Below the pieces are notes generated by a model. It saw only the letters and a list, made by a program, of their open reading frames with translations. It ran no database searches and had not been told where the DNA came from. Shown here piece by piece: positions 44,249 to 55,123 of a stretch of DNA of 64,000 nucleotides. Positions within the stretch are counted from its first letter, which is position 1, and each line of letters opens with the position of its first letter. The translations under genes and the position numbers were made by a program. The DNA is from an uncultured Bacteroidales bacterium (GTDB lineage Bacteria; Bacteroidota; Bacteroidia; Bacteroidales; Muribaculaceae): the NCBI GenBank assembly GCA_902776835.1, contig CACYRK010000003.1, positions 1 through 64,000 on the forward strand. Reading direction: 5' to 3'.

Positions 44249-47200
44249 ATGAAGAAATTATTTTCTCTACTAATGATGTTCATCCTAGCCATAGGCGTAG
44301 GATGGGCAGCCACAAAAACCGAAACCTTCAATTTTGTTGGTTGGCAGTTTGATGGCGCATCAAGTTGGACCGGCACGTATGGGGCGCATACTGTGGAAGG
44401 CTCTGCCGCCACAGTGGTGTTTGCTTCAGCTAACAAACAAAGTGATGGTCAAAACATTACCGATTGTCCTGTCACAAAGGGCGGTAACGTGACTGTGTCG
44501 CTCAAAAACATGAACACGGACACCATAACCGGTGTAACGATTGTCCTTAAACAGTGGGGCACAAAAACACAAACTGTGACACTTAACGTTAGTAATGACG
44601 GTCAGACCTTTACTGCAACGACTGAAAAATCAAGCAACTTTAGCCTCACTGCCACTGGCCTGAGTACTAAGGCTGTTAGATTCACGTTTAGCAGCTCGAG
44701 CAACCAAGTTGGTATTAAAAGCATCGAAATCACTTACAATACCACCGGTGCACCTACCGTTGCTAAGCCGACGATTTCGGGAACCACACCGTTCTTGACT
44801 TCGACCGAGGTGACGATTACCGCTGCAGAGGGCGCTGAAATTCACTACACCACCAACGGTGTTGATCCCACCAATAACGGCAACGCTTCTTATTGGGTGC
44901 CCTACGAAGGACCGTTTACCATCACCGAAACGACCACTGTCAAGGCCGTGGCTGTGCTCAACAACCAGACCAGCGACGTCGCTACGAAGACCTTCACTAA
45001 GACGCCTTCGGTGGCCAGCATTGATGAGTTTATAGCCTTAGGCAATGGCAAAACAGGTGTCTTCGCCAATCCCGTGACCGTGATTGGCCAAACCTCCGAC
45101 AAAAAGTACACCTATGTGCAAGATGGCAGTGCCCACGGCCTGTTGATTTACACTAGCGCAGGCATTGACCAGGCTTACGAGTTCGGCGACGTGATTCCCG
45201 CCGGATTTACCGGAACGTATAGTGCCTATAATGGCCTGCATGAATTAACTAATCCTGATAATTTGCAGGCCAGCGAGGAAAATGCGGTTCCCACTCCGCT
45301 CAATCTCACACCGGTACAGGTAACCGCCGACAATGTGGGTCGATATGCCGTCATTAAAAACGCCACTGTCAATGATGGCAAAATTGTTGTGGGAACTGAA
45401 AGTGTTGCGATATTTAACAATCGCTTCAACACTGCGATTCCCAGCGATAACAATACATATGATATTTATGGAATCACAAGTATCTTCTCTAACAACAACG
45501 GCACAACTCTCCAATTCATGCCACTGGAGTTCAAGGCGGTTGAGACCCCCAGTGACTTCGCAGTGGAGATTTCGCCAGCAGCCGGCACTTATAGCGCGCC
45601 CATCACGGTGACCATCACCCCAAAGAACGGCCAGGGCGAGGTGGATATTTATTACACTACCGACGGAACGGACCCCACCAACGGCACGTTATACACCGCT
45701 CCGTTCACCATCGAACAATCGGCTACCGTCAAGGCTTACGCTGTCGATGACGATGGCAATCAGGCAACCGCCGAGGCCGCTTACGTTATCGAGATTCCGC
45801 AGCCCAAGGAGTTGCCCTATGAGGAGACATTCAACGAAGATTTGGGCGACTTCGTTATCAAAGACGTAGTTAATAACACTAATAGCAACGTGTGGACTCA
45901 CGGAACTTACCAAGGTTCTGGATACGCACAGGGAAAGGGTTATATCAACTCTCAGAATCATGAAACTGAAAGTTGGCTGATTTCACCGCAAATCAGCATC
46001 AAGGCCGAGGAAACCAACCCCGTGCTCACATTCAAGCAGGCCGGTAAATACTTCCGCGACACCACAACTGCATATCAAGAATGCACACTGTGGATTCGTG
46101 AGGTAGGAGGACAATGGGAACAACTCGTCATCCCCTACAAGCACAACAACAACTTCACCTTCGTTGACGAGGAAATCAAACTGACTGACTACGCTGGCAA
46201 GACCGTAGAGCTTGGCTTCAAGTACACCAGCACCGAAACCAAGGCCGGTACCTGGGAGGTTAAGAACTTCAAGATTGAAAACGTCGACAACTCGGTCGAA
46301 TACTACCTGGTTGGCAACTTCAACGGTTGGCAAGAAGGCATGACCGAGGACTACAAGTTCGCCCAGGGCGACGAGGGTTACACGCTGAGCAAAACTCTCG
46401 ACGACATCGCCAACGATGGCATCCTGTTCAAGATTGTTAAGGTTGTCAATGGAGGCGACCCAATCTGGCTGGGTGGCCAAACCCAAACGGGTGAAACCAG
46501 CCATGGCCTCAATAGTGGATGGCACACCGACATCCCCCTGGTGGATGGCAGCAACTTCCACATGACCGACGGCGGTGCCTGCACCTTCACCATCAATATC
46601 ACCGACAATGGCGAGACGCTGACTGTCGACAAGGAGAAGGCCCTCTTTATCCGCGGCACGTTCAACGAGTGGGCTAAGCAAGCCATGACCAAGAGCGGCA
46701 ACAACTGGACCTACGAGGCCGAGGTGGCTGCTGGCACCGAGTTCAAGTTCACCGATGAGTGGGGCACTTGGTACGGCGGTAACGGCAACCTGACTCTGGG
46801 CGAGGAATATGCACTTGAGAATGGCGGCGGCAACAACATCGTGCTCGCCGACGCCAACACCTACACCTTCACCGTCGATGCCGGCGTTACCAAGCTGGTG
46901 GTCGAAGGCCCGTTTGTGACGGCAAGTTGCTTCAAACTGGTCACCAGCGCCAATGAACTGGTTGCTGGCAAGCAGTACATCATCGTGGGCGAGAAAACCG
47001 TAGGCGACGAGACCACCACCTACACTATCAACACCGATGTGAACACCAACAACCGTCACTCAACCGTAGTGACAAGCCGCGAGACCATCAACGGCAATGA
47101 CTATATCGATGTTCAAAACGACATGGCAGTGTTTGTACTCGGTGGCGAAGCCGACGCTTGGACGTTCTACGACGGCAAGCAGAAGGGTTATCTGCAGTCA

Positions 47201-48943
47201 AGCGATGGCAGCAGCAATCGCCTCTACACCAAGGCACTTCCCGAAGGTGATGCCCTTGCTCATGCACAGGCTAAAATCGCCATCGATGAGGAAGGCACAA
47301 GTGTAGTGTTCAATGCCGGCACTAGCTCCACCATGCAATTCAACGCAAGCAACAATCCTCCTCTGTTCAATTGCTATCCTGGCGCTTCGCAAAAGCCCGT
47401 GACCCTGTGGGTTGAGGCCGAGAAGCCCGAGCCCATCGTGACTTACAACATCACAATTGCCGAGAGCGAGAATGGTACCGTAGAGGCCGACAAGGAGACC
47501 GCTGAAGCAGATGAAGAGGTGACGCTCACCATCAAGCCCGACGAGGGTTACGAACTCGACCAACTCAGCGTGATGTGCGGCAACGACGCCGTTGAGGTGA
47601 GCGAGAACAATACGTTCAACATGCCCGCCGGCAACGTGACCGTTACCGCAACCTTCAAGGCTATCGAGTTCAACCTGACAGTAACTCCTCCCAGCGGCAC
47701 TTACTACGCAGTGCAAAGCGCTACCATCACCGCTGAGAACATGCCAGACTACGCAAAGCTGGTTTACGTGCTCAACGATGGCGAAGAGACCGCTTACACT
47801 CGTCCCGTAACCATCAACACCAACTCAACTCTTATCGCACGTGTCATAGGTTCTACTGGCAATATGCTGGCCGAGAAGACTGTAGAATACACCATCCTTA
47901 TCCCGACCATCAGCGTAACTCCGGGGCCTGGCACATATGTTGATAATGTAGTATTGACCGTCGACGTGACCAACATGCCTGACGATGGTGTCATCAAGTA
48001 CACGTTGTGGGATCCTGAAGAGGAAGATTTCATCGAATCCAACGTGGTTTACGACGACACCGAAGGTATCGTTATTGACCAAACTGCTGTTTTGTTTGTC
48101 TACTTATTGCAAGGCAACGAGACCCTGGCTTACTGGGGCGACGAGATGCTCAAGGATGATGACTTCATGTACACCATCATCAAGGGTGGTACTCTTGAGC
48201 AAGTGCTTGCCGGCGAGTCGGTTGACGCCATCAACGAAGACCTGCACATCGGCTTCAAGGGCCTCAACGACCTCAACGACCGCATGGTTTATGCCGCCGA
48301 TGCCGAGGGCAACTGGATTGGCCTGAAGATGGACGTTGATGCTATGGCAGAGGTTATGGCTTCGCAGAACAAGGTAATCAAGGCCGGTAGTTTGCAAGGT
48401 ACGGCAGTCAACCTGACCACCAACCCCACCTACAACGTGACCAGCGTGCCCGAACTCATCGAGGGCGACGCCGCTGAACCCGTGGCAGTGAACATGGCCA
48501 AAAACTTCAGCAACGTTAAGGGTAACACCCTGGTGAAGATTAGCGCTTACTACAAGGGTGAATACTTCAGCGCATACCAGAGCGACTGGGAGGGTCAGAT
48601 GCTCACCATCGACAACACCTACATGAACACCGACAACCTGGTCGTCAAGCAGCGCTACAACGTTACTGGCGTGCTTCGCCTGAAAGGCGAGTGGGAAGCC
48701 GGTTCACATCCTGCTCCGCGCAAGGTTGGTGTCAACGACAGCAACTACCACGACAACATGCTCATCATGCCCACCAGTGTCGATATTGTTACCGGCGTTG
48801 ACGACATCAACGTGAGCAGCGCAGTAGGCGTGAAGTACTACAACGTGGCTGGCGTGGCAAGCGACAAGCCCTTCGATGGCATGAACATCGTTGTGACCCG
48901 CAATGCCGATGGCACCAGCACCGTGACCAAGGTTGTGTTCTAA
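44249..48943 (+). CDS. Giant secreted multidomain protein with C-terminal sorting-like tail
   Basis: 1564 residues with a signal peptide (about 1-21, ending GVGWA). Visible modules: four chitobiase-C-like beta-sandwiches (about 180-250 with IHYTTNGVDPT, 445-525 with IYYTTDGTDPT, 1144-1215, 1225-1300); a choice-of-anchor-J-like segment (about 524-690, LPYEETFNEDLGDF, WLISPQISI); two starch-binding SusE/F-like or CBM modules (YYLVGNFNGW near 682, LFIRGTFNEW near 796); an InlB-type repeat (about 1064-1135, SENGTVEADKETAEADEEV). It ends VKYYNVAGVASDKPFDGMN...VVF, a tail like T9SS sorting signals. Likely a surface glycan-binding protein. I see no catalytic domain. It has its own promoter and terminator. 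Confidence 0.82.
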   Translation: MKKLFSLLMMFILAIGVGWAATKTETFNFVGWQFDGASSWTGTYGAHTVEGSAATVVFASANKQSDGQNITDCPVTKGGNVTVSLKNMNTDTITGVTIVLKQWGTKTQTVTLNVSNDGQTFTATTEKSSNFSLTATGLSTKAVRFTFSSSSNQVGIKSIEITYNTTGAPTVAKPTISGTTPFLTSTEVTITAAEGAEIHYTTNGVDPTNNGNASYWVPYEGPFTITETTTVKAVAVLNNQTSDVATKTFTKTPSVASIDEFIALGNGKTGVFANPVTVIGQTSDKKYTYVQDGSAHGLLIYTSAGIDQAYEFGDVIPAGFTGTYSAYNGLHELTNPDNLQASEENAVPTPLNLTPVQVTADNVGRYAVIKNATVNDGKIVVGTESVAIFNNRFNTAIPSDNNTYDIYGITSIFSNNNGTTLQFMPLEFKAVETPSDFAVEISPAAGTYSAPITVTITPKNGQGEVDIYYTTDGTDPTNGTLYTAPFTIEQSATVKAYAVDDDGNQATAEAAYVIEIPQPKELPYEETFNEDLGDFVIKDVVNNTNSNVWTHGTYQGSGYAQGKGYINSQNHETESWLISPQISIKAEETNPVLTFKQAGKYFRDTTTAYQECTLWIREVGGQWEQLVIPYKHNNNFTFVDEEIKLTDYAGKTVELGFKYTSTETKAGTWEVKNFKIENVDNSVEYYLVGNFNGWQEGMTEDYKFAQGDEGYTLSKTLDDIANDGILFKIVKVVNGGDPIWLGGQTQTGETSHGLNSGWHTDIPLVDGSNFHMTDGGACTFTINITDNGETLTVDKEKALFIRGTFNEWAKQAMTKSGNNWTYEAEVAAGTEFKFTDEWGTWYGGNGNLTLGEEYALENGGGNNIVLADANTYTFTVDAGVTKLVVEGPFVTASCFKLVTSANELVAGKQYIIVGEKTVGDETTTYTINTDVNTNNRHSTVVTSRETINGNDYIDVQNDMAVFVLGGEADAWTFYDGKQKGYLQSSDGSSNRLYTKALPEGDALAHAQAKIAIDEEGTSVVFNAGTSSTMQFNASNNPPLFNCYPGASQKPVTLWVEAEKPEPIVTYNITIAESENGTVEADKETAEADEEVTLTIKPDEGYELDQLSVMCGNDAVEVSENNTFNMPAGNVTVTATFKAIEFNLTVTPPSGTYYAVQSATITAENMPDYAKLVYVLNDGEETAYTRPVTINTNSTLIARVIGSTGNMLAEKTVEYTILIPTISVTPGPGTYVDNVVLTVDVTNMPDDGVIKYTLWDPEEEDFIESNVVYDDTEGIVIDQTAVLFVYLLQGNETLAYWGDEMLKDDDFMYTIIKGGTLEQVLAGESVDAINEDLHIGFKGLNDLNDRMVYAADAEGNWIGLKMDVDAMAEVMASQNKVIKAGSLQGTAVNLTTNPTYNVTSVPELIEGDAAEPVAVNMAKNFSNVKGNTLVKISAYYKGEYFSAYQSDWEGQMLTIDNTYMNTDNLVVKQRYNVTGVLRLKGEWEAGSHPAPRKVGVNDSNYHDNMLIMPTSVDIVTGVDDINVSSAVGVKYYNVAGVASDKPFDGMNIVVTRNADGTSTVTKVVF

Positions 48944-48963
48944 TCAGCAACCATCACCTTATT

Positions 48964-48989
48964 AAAAAGGGGGCTCGCGCCCCCTTTTT
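48964..48989 (+). terminator. Rho-independent terminator after the giant secreted protein gene
   Basis: AAAAAGGGGGC (48964-48974), TCGC loop, GCCCCCTTTTT (48979-48989) and further T residues: a textbook hairpin 20 bases after the stop. Confidence 0.9.
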
Positions 48990-49116
48990 TTTACCCCCAA
49001 TTGCTCCCGTTGCCCCTATAGTTGGGGGGTAATAATGCGGTTATGGCTGTAAATTCCCCTCTAAGTTAACGTGAGTTCGGTATAAAATAGCCACAGAATC
49101 AGTGCGTTAGCAAGTC

Positions 49117-49329
49117 CCCCTCTAAGTTAGAGGGGATGCCCCAAACCACGCAGTGCTCGGGGCGATGGCAAAGCACGTGTTGAGCGAAGCTCAGCGTGTG
49201 GTGCAGAAGGCATTGCCACTCGACCCAACATTGGGCCGGGGGCGTGTGTCAACAACAAACAATTGCCAACCAGTGTGTTATCACACACTCCTCCGTCGCT
49301 TCGCGACACCTCCCCTAACTTAGGGGAGG
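49117..49329. repeat. Interspersed element bounded by hairpins
   Basis: CCCCTCTAAGTTAGAGGGG (49117-49135, 9-bp stem) opens and CCTCCCCTAACTTAGGGGAGG without its ends (core 49311-49327, full 49309-49329) closes a 213-bp segment; the inner part has a GTCGCTTCGCGAC hairpin. A truncated copy of the opening hairpin sits at 49057-49070. Layout is that of a non-autonomous mobile or REP-like repeat; coding content none. Confidence 0.6.
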
Positions 49330-49378
49330 AACTCTCTCCCAACCATTTTTAATTATTACACACCCTCGTCTTTACTTG

Positions 49379-49396
49379 CTATTAATGCTATAGCGG
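49379..49396. repeat. CTATAGnnn 9-bp repeat
   Basis: CTATTAATG and CTATAGCGG, two 9-bp units, near the gapA terminator. Confidence 0.4.
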
Positions 49397-49412
49397 CTTG
49401 GGGCAAGAAAAA

Positions 49413-49435
49413 ACCCTGGGAACATGTCCCAGGGT
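49413..49435 (-). terminator. gapA terminator
   Basis: ACCCTGGGA (49413-49421) pairs with TCCCAGGGT (49427-49435); on the minus strand it is followed by TTTTTTCTT. It lies 33 bases after the gapA stop. Confidence 0.85.
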
Positions 49436-49467
49436 CCTCAAATCTCATGAAACTCAATTACTACTAA

Positions 49468-50517
<1,050 letters not shown>

Positions 50518-50632
50518 TTAAAAATATTGTTTTAAAATTCGTTTTTATTCGCTTTTTTTGATACCTTTGCCGAAATTTCTCTCCCCAACATTGTAACGGG
50601 TCGGAAAATTGCGCCGCGCATATAAATGCGCT

Positions 50633-50641
50633 GCAAAATTA
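50633..50641 (-). promoter_or_regulatory. Probable gapA promoter box TAATTTTGC
   Basis: Minus strand -7 box giving an AT-rich leader of about 125 bases before the gapA ATG. No TTG at the right distance. Confidence 0.45.
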
Positions 50642-50765
50642 GTGAAAAATTCTTTATTTCTCGCCACTAAATGTGGAAAATAGTGGAAATTTTTCCCTAA
50701 TTAAGAATGTTTAATGGTCAAACACTTAGAAGAACATCAATATTAATTATTAAAACGTTTTTATT

Positions 50766-51206
50766 ATGGGTTTTGTAAAAGAATTTAAGGAATTTGCCAT
50801 GAAGGGCAATGTGATGGACATGGCCGTCGGTGTGATCATCGGTGGTGCTTTTGGCAAAATTGTCACCTCGCTCGTCGAAGATGTCATTATGCCCCTCGTT
50901 TCACTTGCCACTGGCGGTGTCGACTTCAGCAATCTCTTTGTGCGCTTCGGCCAGATTCCCGCCGACGTGCCGGCTCATCTGCACAACAACTACGCCGCAC
51001 TCAAGGAGGCTGGCGTGTCGATGTTTGCCTATGGTGCTTTCATCCAGAACATCATCGACTTCCTCATCATCGCACTGTGTATCTTCTTCATGATTAAGGC
51101 CATGAACAAGATTACCCGCAAGAAAAAAGAGGAAGAGCCCGCTCCCGAACCCAGCGCCGAGGAGAAGTTGCTCACCGAAATCCGCGACTTGCTCAAGAAG
51201 GAGTAA
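50766..51206 (+). CDS. mscL: Large-conductance mechanosensitive channel
   Basis: 146 residues. [43 protein letters not shown] is the canonical N-terminal amphipathic helix and first membrane helix with the GxxxG-rich gate; the second helix is [23 protein letters not shown], followed by a charged C-terminal bundle ([18 protein letters not shown]). It opens under osmotic downshock. Single gene with a terminator. Confidence 0.96.
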   Translation: MGFVKEFKEFAMKGNVMDMAVGVIIGGAFGKIVTSLVEDVIMPLVSLATGGVDFSNLFVRFGQIPADVPAHLHNNYAALKEAGVSMFAYGAFIQNIIDFLIIALCIFFMIKAMNKITRKKKEEEPAPEPSAEEKLLTEIRDLLKKE

Positions 51207-51256
51207 CCGGCCTTCAGCATTCGCCGAACCCTTTCGGCTTGAAAACGCAAACCACG

Positions 51257-51290
51257 CCCCAGGTTGTGACCGCCACACCTGGGGCTTTTT
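51257..51290 (+). terminator. mscL terminator
   Basis: CCCCAGGT (51257-51264) pairs with ACCTGGGG (51277-51284), followed by CTTTTT. Confidence 0.8.
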
Positions 51291-51317
51291 CTGTGCCCAC
51301 CGCTCACGCGATTGCAT

Positions 51318-51344
51318 CTATAGCAACTATAGCCTCTATAGCTA
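51318..51344. repeat. CTATAGnnn 9-bp tandem repeat, three units
   Basis: CTATAGCAA, CTATAGCCT and CTATAGCTA in perfect 9-bp register at 51318, 51327 and 51336. Confidence 0.7.
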
Positions 51345-51367
51345 TTGTAGCGCCTATTGCATGCTAT

Positions 51368-51511
51368 CAAATGAAAAACACAGGTTTTTTCTTTGCCCAC
51401 CGCTCACTTATTCGTAACGTTGACCTGTGGTCGAAGTTACTACCGTTCGGGCAGGCAAATGAAAAAACACAGGTTTTTTCTTTGCCCACCGCTCACTTAT
51501 TCGTAACTTTG
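51368..51511. repeat. Duplicated 55-bp leuS promoter segment
   Basis: 51368-51422 and 51456-51511 are identical except for one A insertion and one G/T change; a shorter third piece is at 51286-51307 (CTGTGCCCACCGCTCAC versus CTTTGCCCACCGCTCAC). The G/T change falls in the -7 box. Confidence 0.85.
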
Positions 51512-51512
51512 C
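51482..51512 (+). promoter_or_regulatory. leuS promoter
   Basis: TTG (51482-51484), 19-bp spacer, TAACTTTGC (51504-51512), 36 bases before the ATG. The upstream duplicate has the same TTG (51393-51395) and spacer but TAACGTTGA. Confidence 0.75.
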
Positions 51513-51548
51513 AAGTTATTTTTTGGAAAACAATTATCAAACTACAAT

Positions 51549-54320
51549 ATGGAATATCGATTTCAAGAGATTGAACAACGTTGGCAGCAGTACTGGCGCG
51601 ACCACAACACCTATCGCGTCGACGTAGATGCAAGCCGTCCGAAATTTTACGTTCTCGACATGTTCCCGTATCCCAGCGGTGCGGGCCTGCATGTGGGCCA
51701 TCCGCTGGGCTACATTGCCAGCGACATCTACGCGCGCTACAAGCGTCAGCGCGGCTTCAACGTGCTTCACCCCATGGGCTACGATGCTTATGGCCTTCCC
51801 GCCGAGCAATACGCCATCCAGACGGGGCAACACCCCGAGGTGACAACCATCAAAAACATTGCACGCTACCGCGAGCAACTCGACAAGATAGGCTTCTGCT
51901 ACGACTGGAGCCGCGAAGTGCGCACCTGCGACCCCTCGTACTACAAGTGGACGCAGTGGGCCTTCCTGAAGATGTTCAAGAGTTACTACGACACCAAGTG
52001 CGAGAAGGCTCGCCCCATCGACGAACTGGTGGCACACTTCGAGAAGCATGGCACCGAGGGCTGCAACGCGCACACCAACAGCGACGTAACCTTTACCGCC
52101 GACGAGTGGAACGCCATGAGCAAGGCCGAGCGCGACGAGTTGCTGATGAACTACCGCATAGCCTATCGCGGCAACACCATGGTGAACTGGTGTCCCAAAC
52201 TAGGCACCGTGCTCGCCAATGATGAGGTGAGCGAGGGCCTCTCGATACGCGGCGGCTTCCCCGTGGAGCAGAAGATGATGAGCCAGTGGTGCCTGCGCGT
52301 GAGCGCTTACGCCAGCCGCCTGCTCAACGACCTCGACACCGTGGACTGGAGCGAAAGCATCAAGGAGACGCAGCGCAACTGGATTGGACGCAGCGAGGGT
52401 GCCGAGATGCTCTTCCCGCTGGTGGGACGCAACGAGCAACTGCTCATCTTCACCACGCGCGCCGACACCATCTTCGGCGTCACCTTCATGGTGCTGGCGC
52501 CCGAGAGCGAGTACGTCGACATGGTGGTGACGCCCGAGCAGCGCGCCGCCGTCGATGCCTACCTCGACGAGGTGAAGCACAAAACCGAGCGCGAGCGCAT
52601 GATTGAGAAGAAAGTGAGCGGCGTGTTCACCGGCTCGTATGCCGTCAACCCCATTGCCGGCACCGAGATTCCCATCTACATCAGCGACTACGTGCTGGCA
52701 GGCTACGGCACCGGCGCCATCATGGCTGTGCCGGCTCACGACAGCCGCGACTACGCCTTCGCGCGCCACTTCAATCTGCCCATCATCCCGCTCGTCGAGG
52801 GCGCCGATGTGAGCGAGGAGAGTTTCGACGCCAAGGACGGCATCATGATGAACTCGAGCAACGACCGCCTGCAACTCAACGGCCTGACCATCAAGGAGGC
52901 CATCGAGCGCACCAAGCAATATATCGAGAGCACCGGCATTGGCCGCGTGAAGGTCAACTACCGTCTGCGCGACGCCATCTTCAGCCGCCAGCGCTACTGG
53001 GGCGAGCCGTTCCCCATCTACTACGACGAGGCCGGGCAACCCCAGCCGCTCGACGAGAGCGAGTTGCCGCTGCTCCTGCCCGAGGTCGACGCATTCAAGC
53101 CCACCGACAACGGCGAGCCGCCGCTGGGACGTGCCAAAAACTGGGTCGCCAGCAACGGACGACCGCTGGAACTGTGCACCATGCCAGGCTTTGCCGGGTC
53201 GAGCGCCTACTACCTGCGCTACATGGATCCGCACAACGACCAGGCCCTTGTCGACAAGGCTGTCGACGAGTATTGGCGACAGGTCGACCTGTACGTGGGC
53301 GGCACTGAGCACGCCACCGGCCACCTGATTTACAGCCGCTTCTGGAACAAGTTCCTCTTCGACTACGACTACGTGTGCGAGGCCGAGCCGTTCAAGAAAC
53401 TCGTCAACCAGGGCATGATTCAGGGCCGAAGCAACTTTGTGTACCGCATCAAGGACACCAACAAGTTTGTGTCGTTCCACCTCAAGGGCGACTATGAGGT
53501 GACGCCCATCCATGTGGATGTGAACATTGTGAGCAACGACGCCCTCGACATCGAGCGCTTCCGCCAGTGGCGGCCCGAGTTTGCCGACGCCGAGTTTATC
53601 CTCGAGAATGGCAAGTACATCTGCGGCTGGGCCATCGAGAAGATGTCGAAGTCGATGTTCAACGTTGTCAACCCCGACGACATCGTGGAGCGCTACGGTG
53701 CCGACACGCTGCGCCTGTACGAGATGTTCTTAGGCCCCGTGGAGGCCAGCAAGCCCTGGGACACCAACGGCATCGACGGCGTGCACCGCTTCCTGAAGAA
53801 ATTGTGGGCGCTCTTCTACAAGGGCGACGACCTGCAACTCACCGACGAAGAGCCCAGCGCCGAGGCGCTGAAGTCGCTGCACAAACTCATCAAGAAGGTC
53901 ACGGGCGACATCGAGACGTTCTCTTACAACACCAGCGTGGCAGCATTTATGATTTGCGTCAACGAACTGCAAGCCATGAAGTGCCGCAGCCGGGCTATCT
54001 ACAACGACTTGGTGGTGCTGCTGGCGCCCTTCGCACCGCACATCAGCGAGGAACTGTGGCACGCCCTGGGTCACGACACCACCGTGTGCGACGCCAAGTG
54101 GCCCGAGTACAACGAGAAATATCTCGTCGAGGCCAACGTGAAGTATGCCGTGATGATTAAGGGTCGTCCGCGCTTCACCATGGAGGTGCCCGCCGGCACC
54201 GAGGCCGCCGAAGTCGAACGCCTGGCGCTCACCCACGACGGCGCTGCCAAGTGGCTCGAGGGACAGACACCCAAAAAGGTGATCGTCGTCCCCAACAAAC
54301 TCGTAAACATCGTATTATAA
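51549..54320 (+). CDS. leuS: Leucyl-tRNA synthetase
   Basis: 923 residues, somewhat longer than E. coli LeuRS (860), as in other Bacteroidetes. HIGH motif is HVGH at 48-51 ([16 protein letters not shown]), the CP1 editing domain spans about 240-440 with the [14 protein letters not shown] and [16 protein letters not shown] segments, and KMSKS is at 698-702 ([17 protein letters not shown]). It charges tRNA-Leu and proofreads mischarged amino acids. It has its own, duplicated, promoter. Confidence 0.97.
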   Translation: MEYRFQEIEQRWQQYWRDHNTYRVDVDASRPKFYVLDMFPYPSGAGLHVGHPLGYIASDIYARYKRQRGFNVLHPMGYDAYGLPAEQYAIQTGQHPEVTTIKNIARYREQLDKIGFCYDWSREVRTCDPSYYKWTQWAFLKMFKSYYDTKCEKARPIDELVAHFEKHGTEGCNAHTNSDVTFTADEWNAMSKAERDELLMNYRIAYRGNTMVNWCPKLGTVLANDEVSEGLSIRGGFPVEQKMMSQWCLRVSAYASRLLNDLDTVDWSESIKETQRNWIGRSEGAEMLFPLVGRNEQLLIFTTRADTIFGVTFMVLAPESEYVDMVVTPEQRAAVDAYLDEVKHKTERERMIEKKVSGVFTGSYAVNPIAGTEIPIYISDYVLAGYGTGAIMAVPAHDSRDYAFARHFNLPIIPLVEGADVSEESFDAKDGIMMNSSNDRLQLNGLTIKEAIERTKQYIESTGIGRVKVNYRLRDAIFSRQRYWGEPFPIYYDEAGQPQPLDESELPLLLPEVDAFKPTDNGEPPLGRAKNWVASNGRPLELCTMPGFAGSSAYYLRYMDPHNDQALVDKAVDEYWRQVDLYVGGTEHATGHLIYSRFWNKFLFDYDYVCEAEPFKKLVNQGMIQGRSNFVYRIKDTNKFVSFHLKGDYEVTPIHVDVNIVSNDALDIERFRQWRPEFADAEFILENGKYICGWAIEKMSKSMFNVVNPDDIVERYGADTLRLYEMFLGPVEASKPWDTNGIDGVHRFLKKLWALFYKGDDLQLTDEEPSAEALKSLHKLIKKVTGDIETFSYNTSVAAFMICVNELQAMKCRSRAIYNDLVVLLAPFAPHISEELWHALGHDTTVCDAKWPEYNEKYLVEANVKYAVMIKGRPRFTMEVPAGTEAAEVERLALTHDGAAKWLEGQTPKKVIVVPNKLVNIVL

Positions 54321-54524
54321 ACAAAGTGAGTGTGCCATATTATTAGCGCACTTCGTGCGGAAATCTTTCAAAATCTTTACCAAAATCTCATATTTTAATT
54401 TATTGATAACCAAAGATTTATTTGTGAGTTTTTGTTTGGATTTTGTTAGATTTCCCGCCGTCAGGCGGCTCTTAATACCCATAAATGAATTATGACACAC
54501 TTTCTTTTAAAACCGATAGCAACA
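54321..54524. other. AT-rich spacer leuS to rdgB
   Basis: No gene or clear terminator. A CCGCC/GGCGG pair (near 54452-54468) is the only notable structure. Whether rdgB has its own promoter is unclear. Confidence 0.4.
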
Positions 54525-55115
54525 ATGCGACAGATTGTCTTTGCAACCAACAATGCCCACAAGTTGGAGGAATTGCGCCAAATCATGGGCAGCCGTTTCG
54601 AAATCTTGAGTCTGAACGACATCGATTGCCACGACGACATCCCCGAGACGGCCGACAACATCAAGGACAACGCCAAGATGAAGGCCGACTATATCTTCAG
54701 CCACTATAACATCGAGTGCTTTGCCGACGACACGGGCCTCGAGATTGACGCCTTAGGCGGCGAGCCGGGCGTGTACTCGGCGCGCTATGCCGGGCCGGGC
54801 CACGACAGCGAGGCAAATATCGACAAGGTGCTTCGTCTGATGCACGACACGCCCATGGATCAGCGCACGGCACGGTTCCGCACGGTCATCACGCTCATCG
54901 AGGGCAATGGCGAGTACCACTACTTCGAAGGTCGCGTCGAAGGCCTCATCCTCACCGAGCGCCACGGCACCGGCGGCTTTGGCTACGACTCCATCTTCCA
55001 GCCCATCGAGGGCGACGAGCGCACCTTTGCCGAGATGCAGAGCAGCGAGAAAAACGCCATCTCACACCGCGGCCGCGCCACGGCACAACTGGTGGCTTAC
55101 CTGCAAGGCAAATAA
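54525..55115 (+). CDS. rdgB: Non-canonical purine NTP pyrophosphatase (RdgB/HAM1)
   Basis: 196 residues. MRQIVFATNNAHKLEELRQIMG at the start (T/SxNxxK motif), CFADDTGLEIDALGGEPGVYSARYAG in the middle and GYDSIFQPIEGDERTFAEM near the end are the family signatures. It hydrolyses dITP, XTP and ITP to monophosphates, protecting DNA and RNA. The ATG at 54525 is preferred to one 33 bases upstream because it begins the first strand. The vsr gene follows after 8 bases, giving a small genome-integrity pair. Confidence 0.95.
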   Translation: MRQIVFATNNAHKLEELRQIMGSRFEILSLNDIDCHDDIPETADNIKDNAKMKADYIFSHYNIECFADDTGLEIDALGGEPGVYSARYAGPGHDSEANIDKVLRLMHDTPMDQRTARFRTVITLIEGNGEYHYFEGRVEGLILTERHGTGGFGYDSIFQPIEGDERTFAEMQSSEKNAISHRGRATAQLVAYLQGK

Positions 55116-55123
55116 ATCGCCGC

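Larger units (their letters stand above)
48944..49467. other. Non-coding spacer with interspersed repeat
   Basis: More than 500 bases without a credible gene. It has the secreted protein's terminator, a partial and a full copy of the CCCCTCTAAGTTAG hairpin element (49057, 49117-49329), a CTATAG repeat (49379) and the gapA terminator. Confidence 0.7.
51207..51548. other. Spacer with terminator, CTATAG array and duplicated leuS promoter
   Basis: No gene is present. In order it holds the mscL terminator (51257-51290), a partial promoter-repeat copy (51286-51307), a three-unit CTATAG array (51318-51344), a nearly complete copy of the leuS promoter with a damaged -7 box (51368-51422) and the intact leuS promoter (51456-51511). 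Confidence 0.8.
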
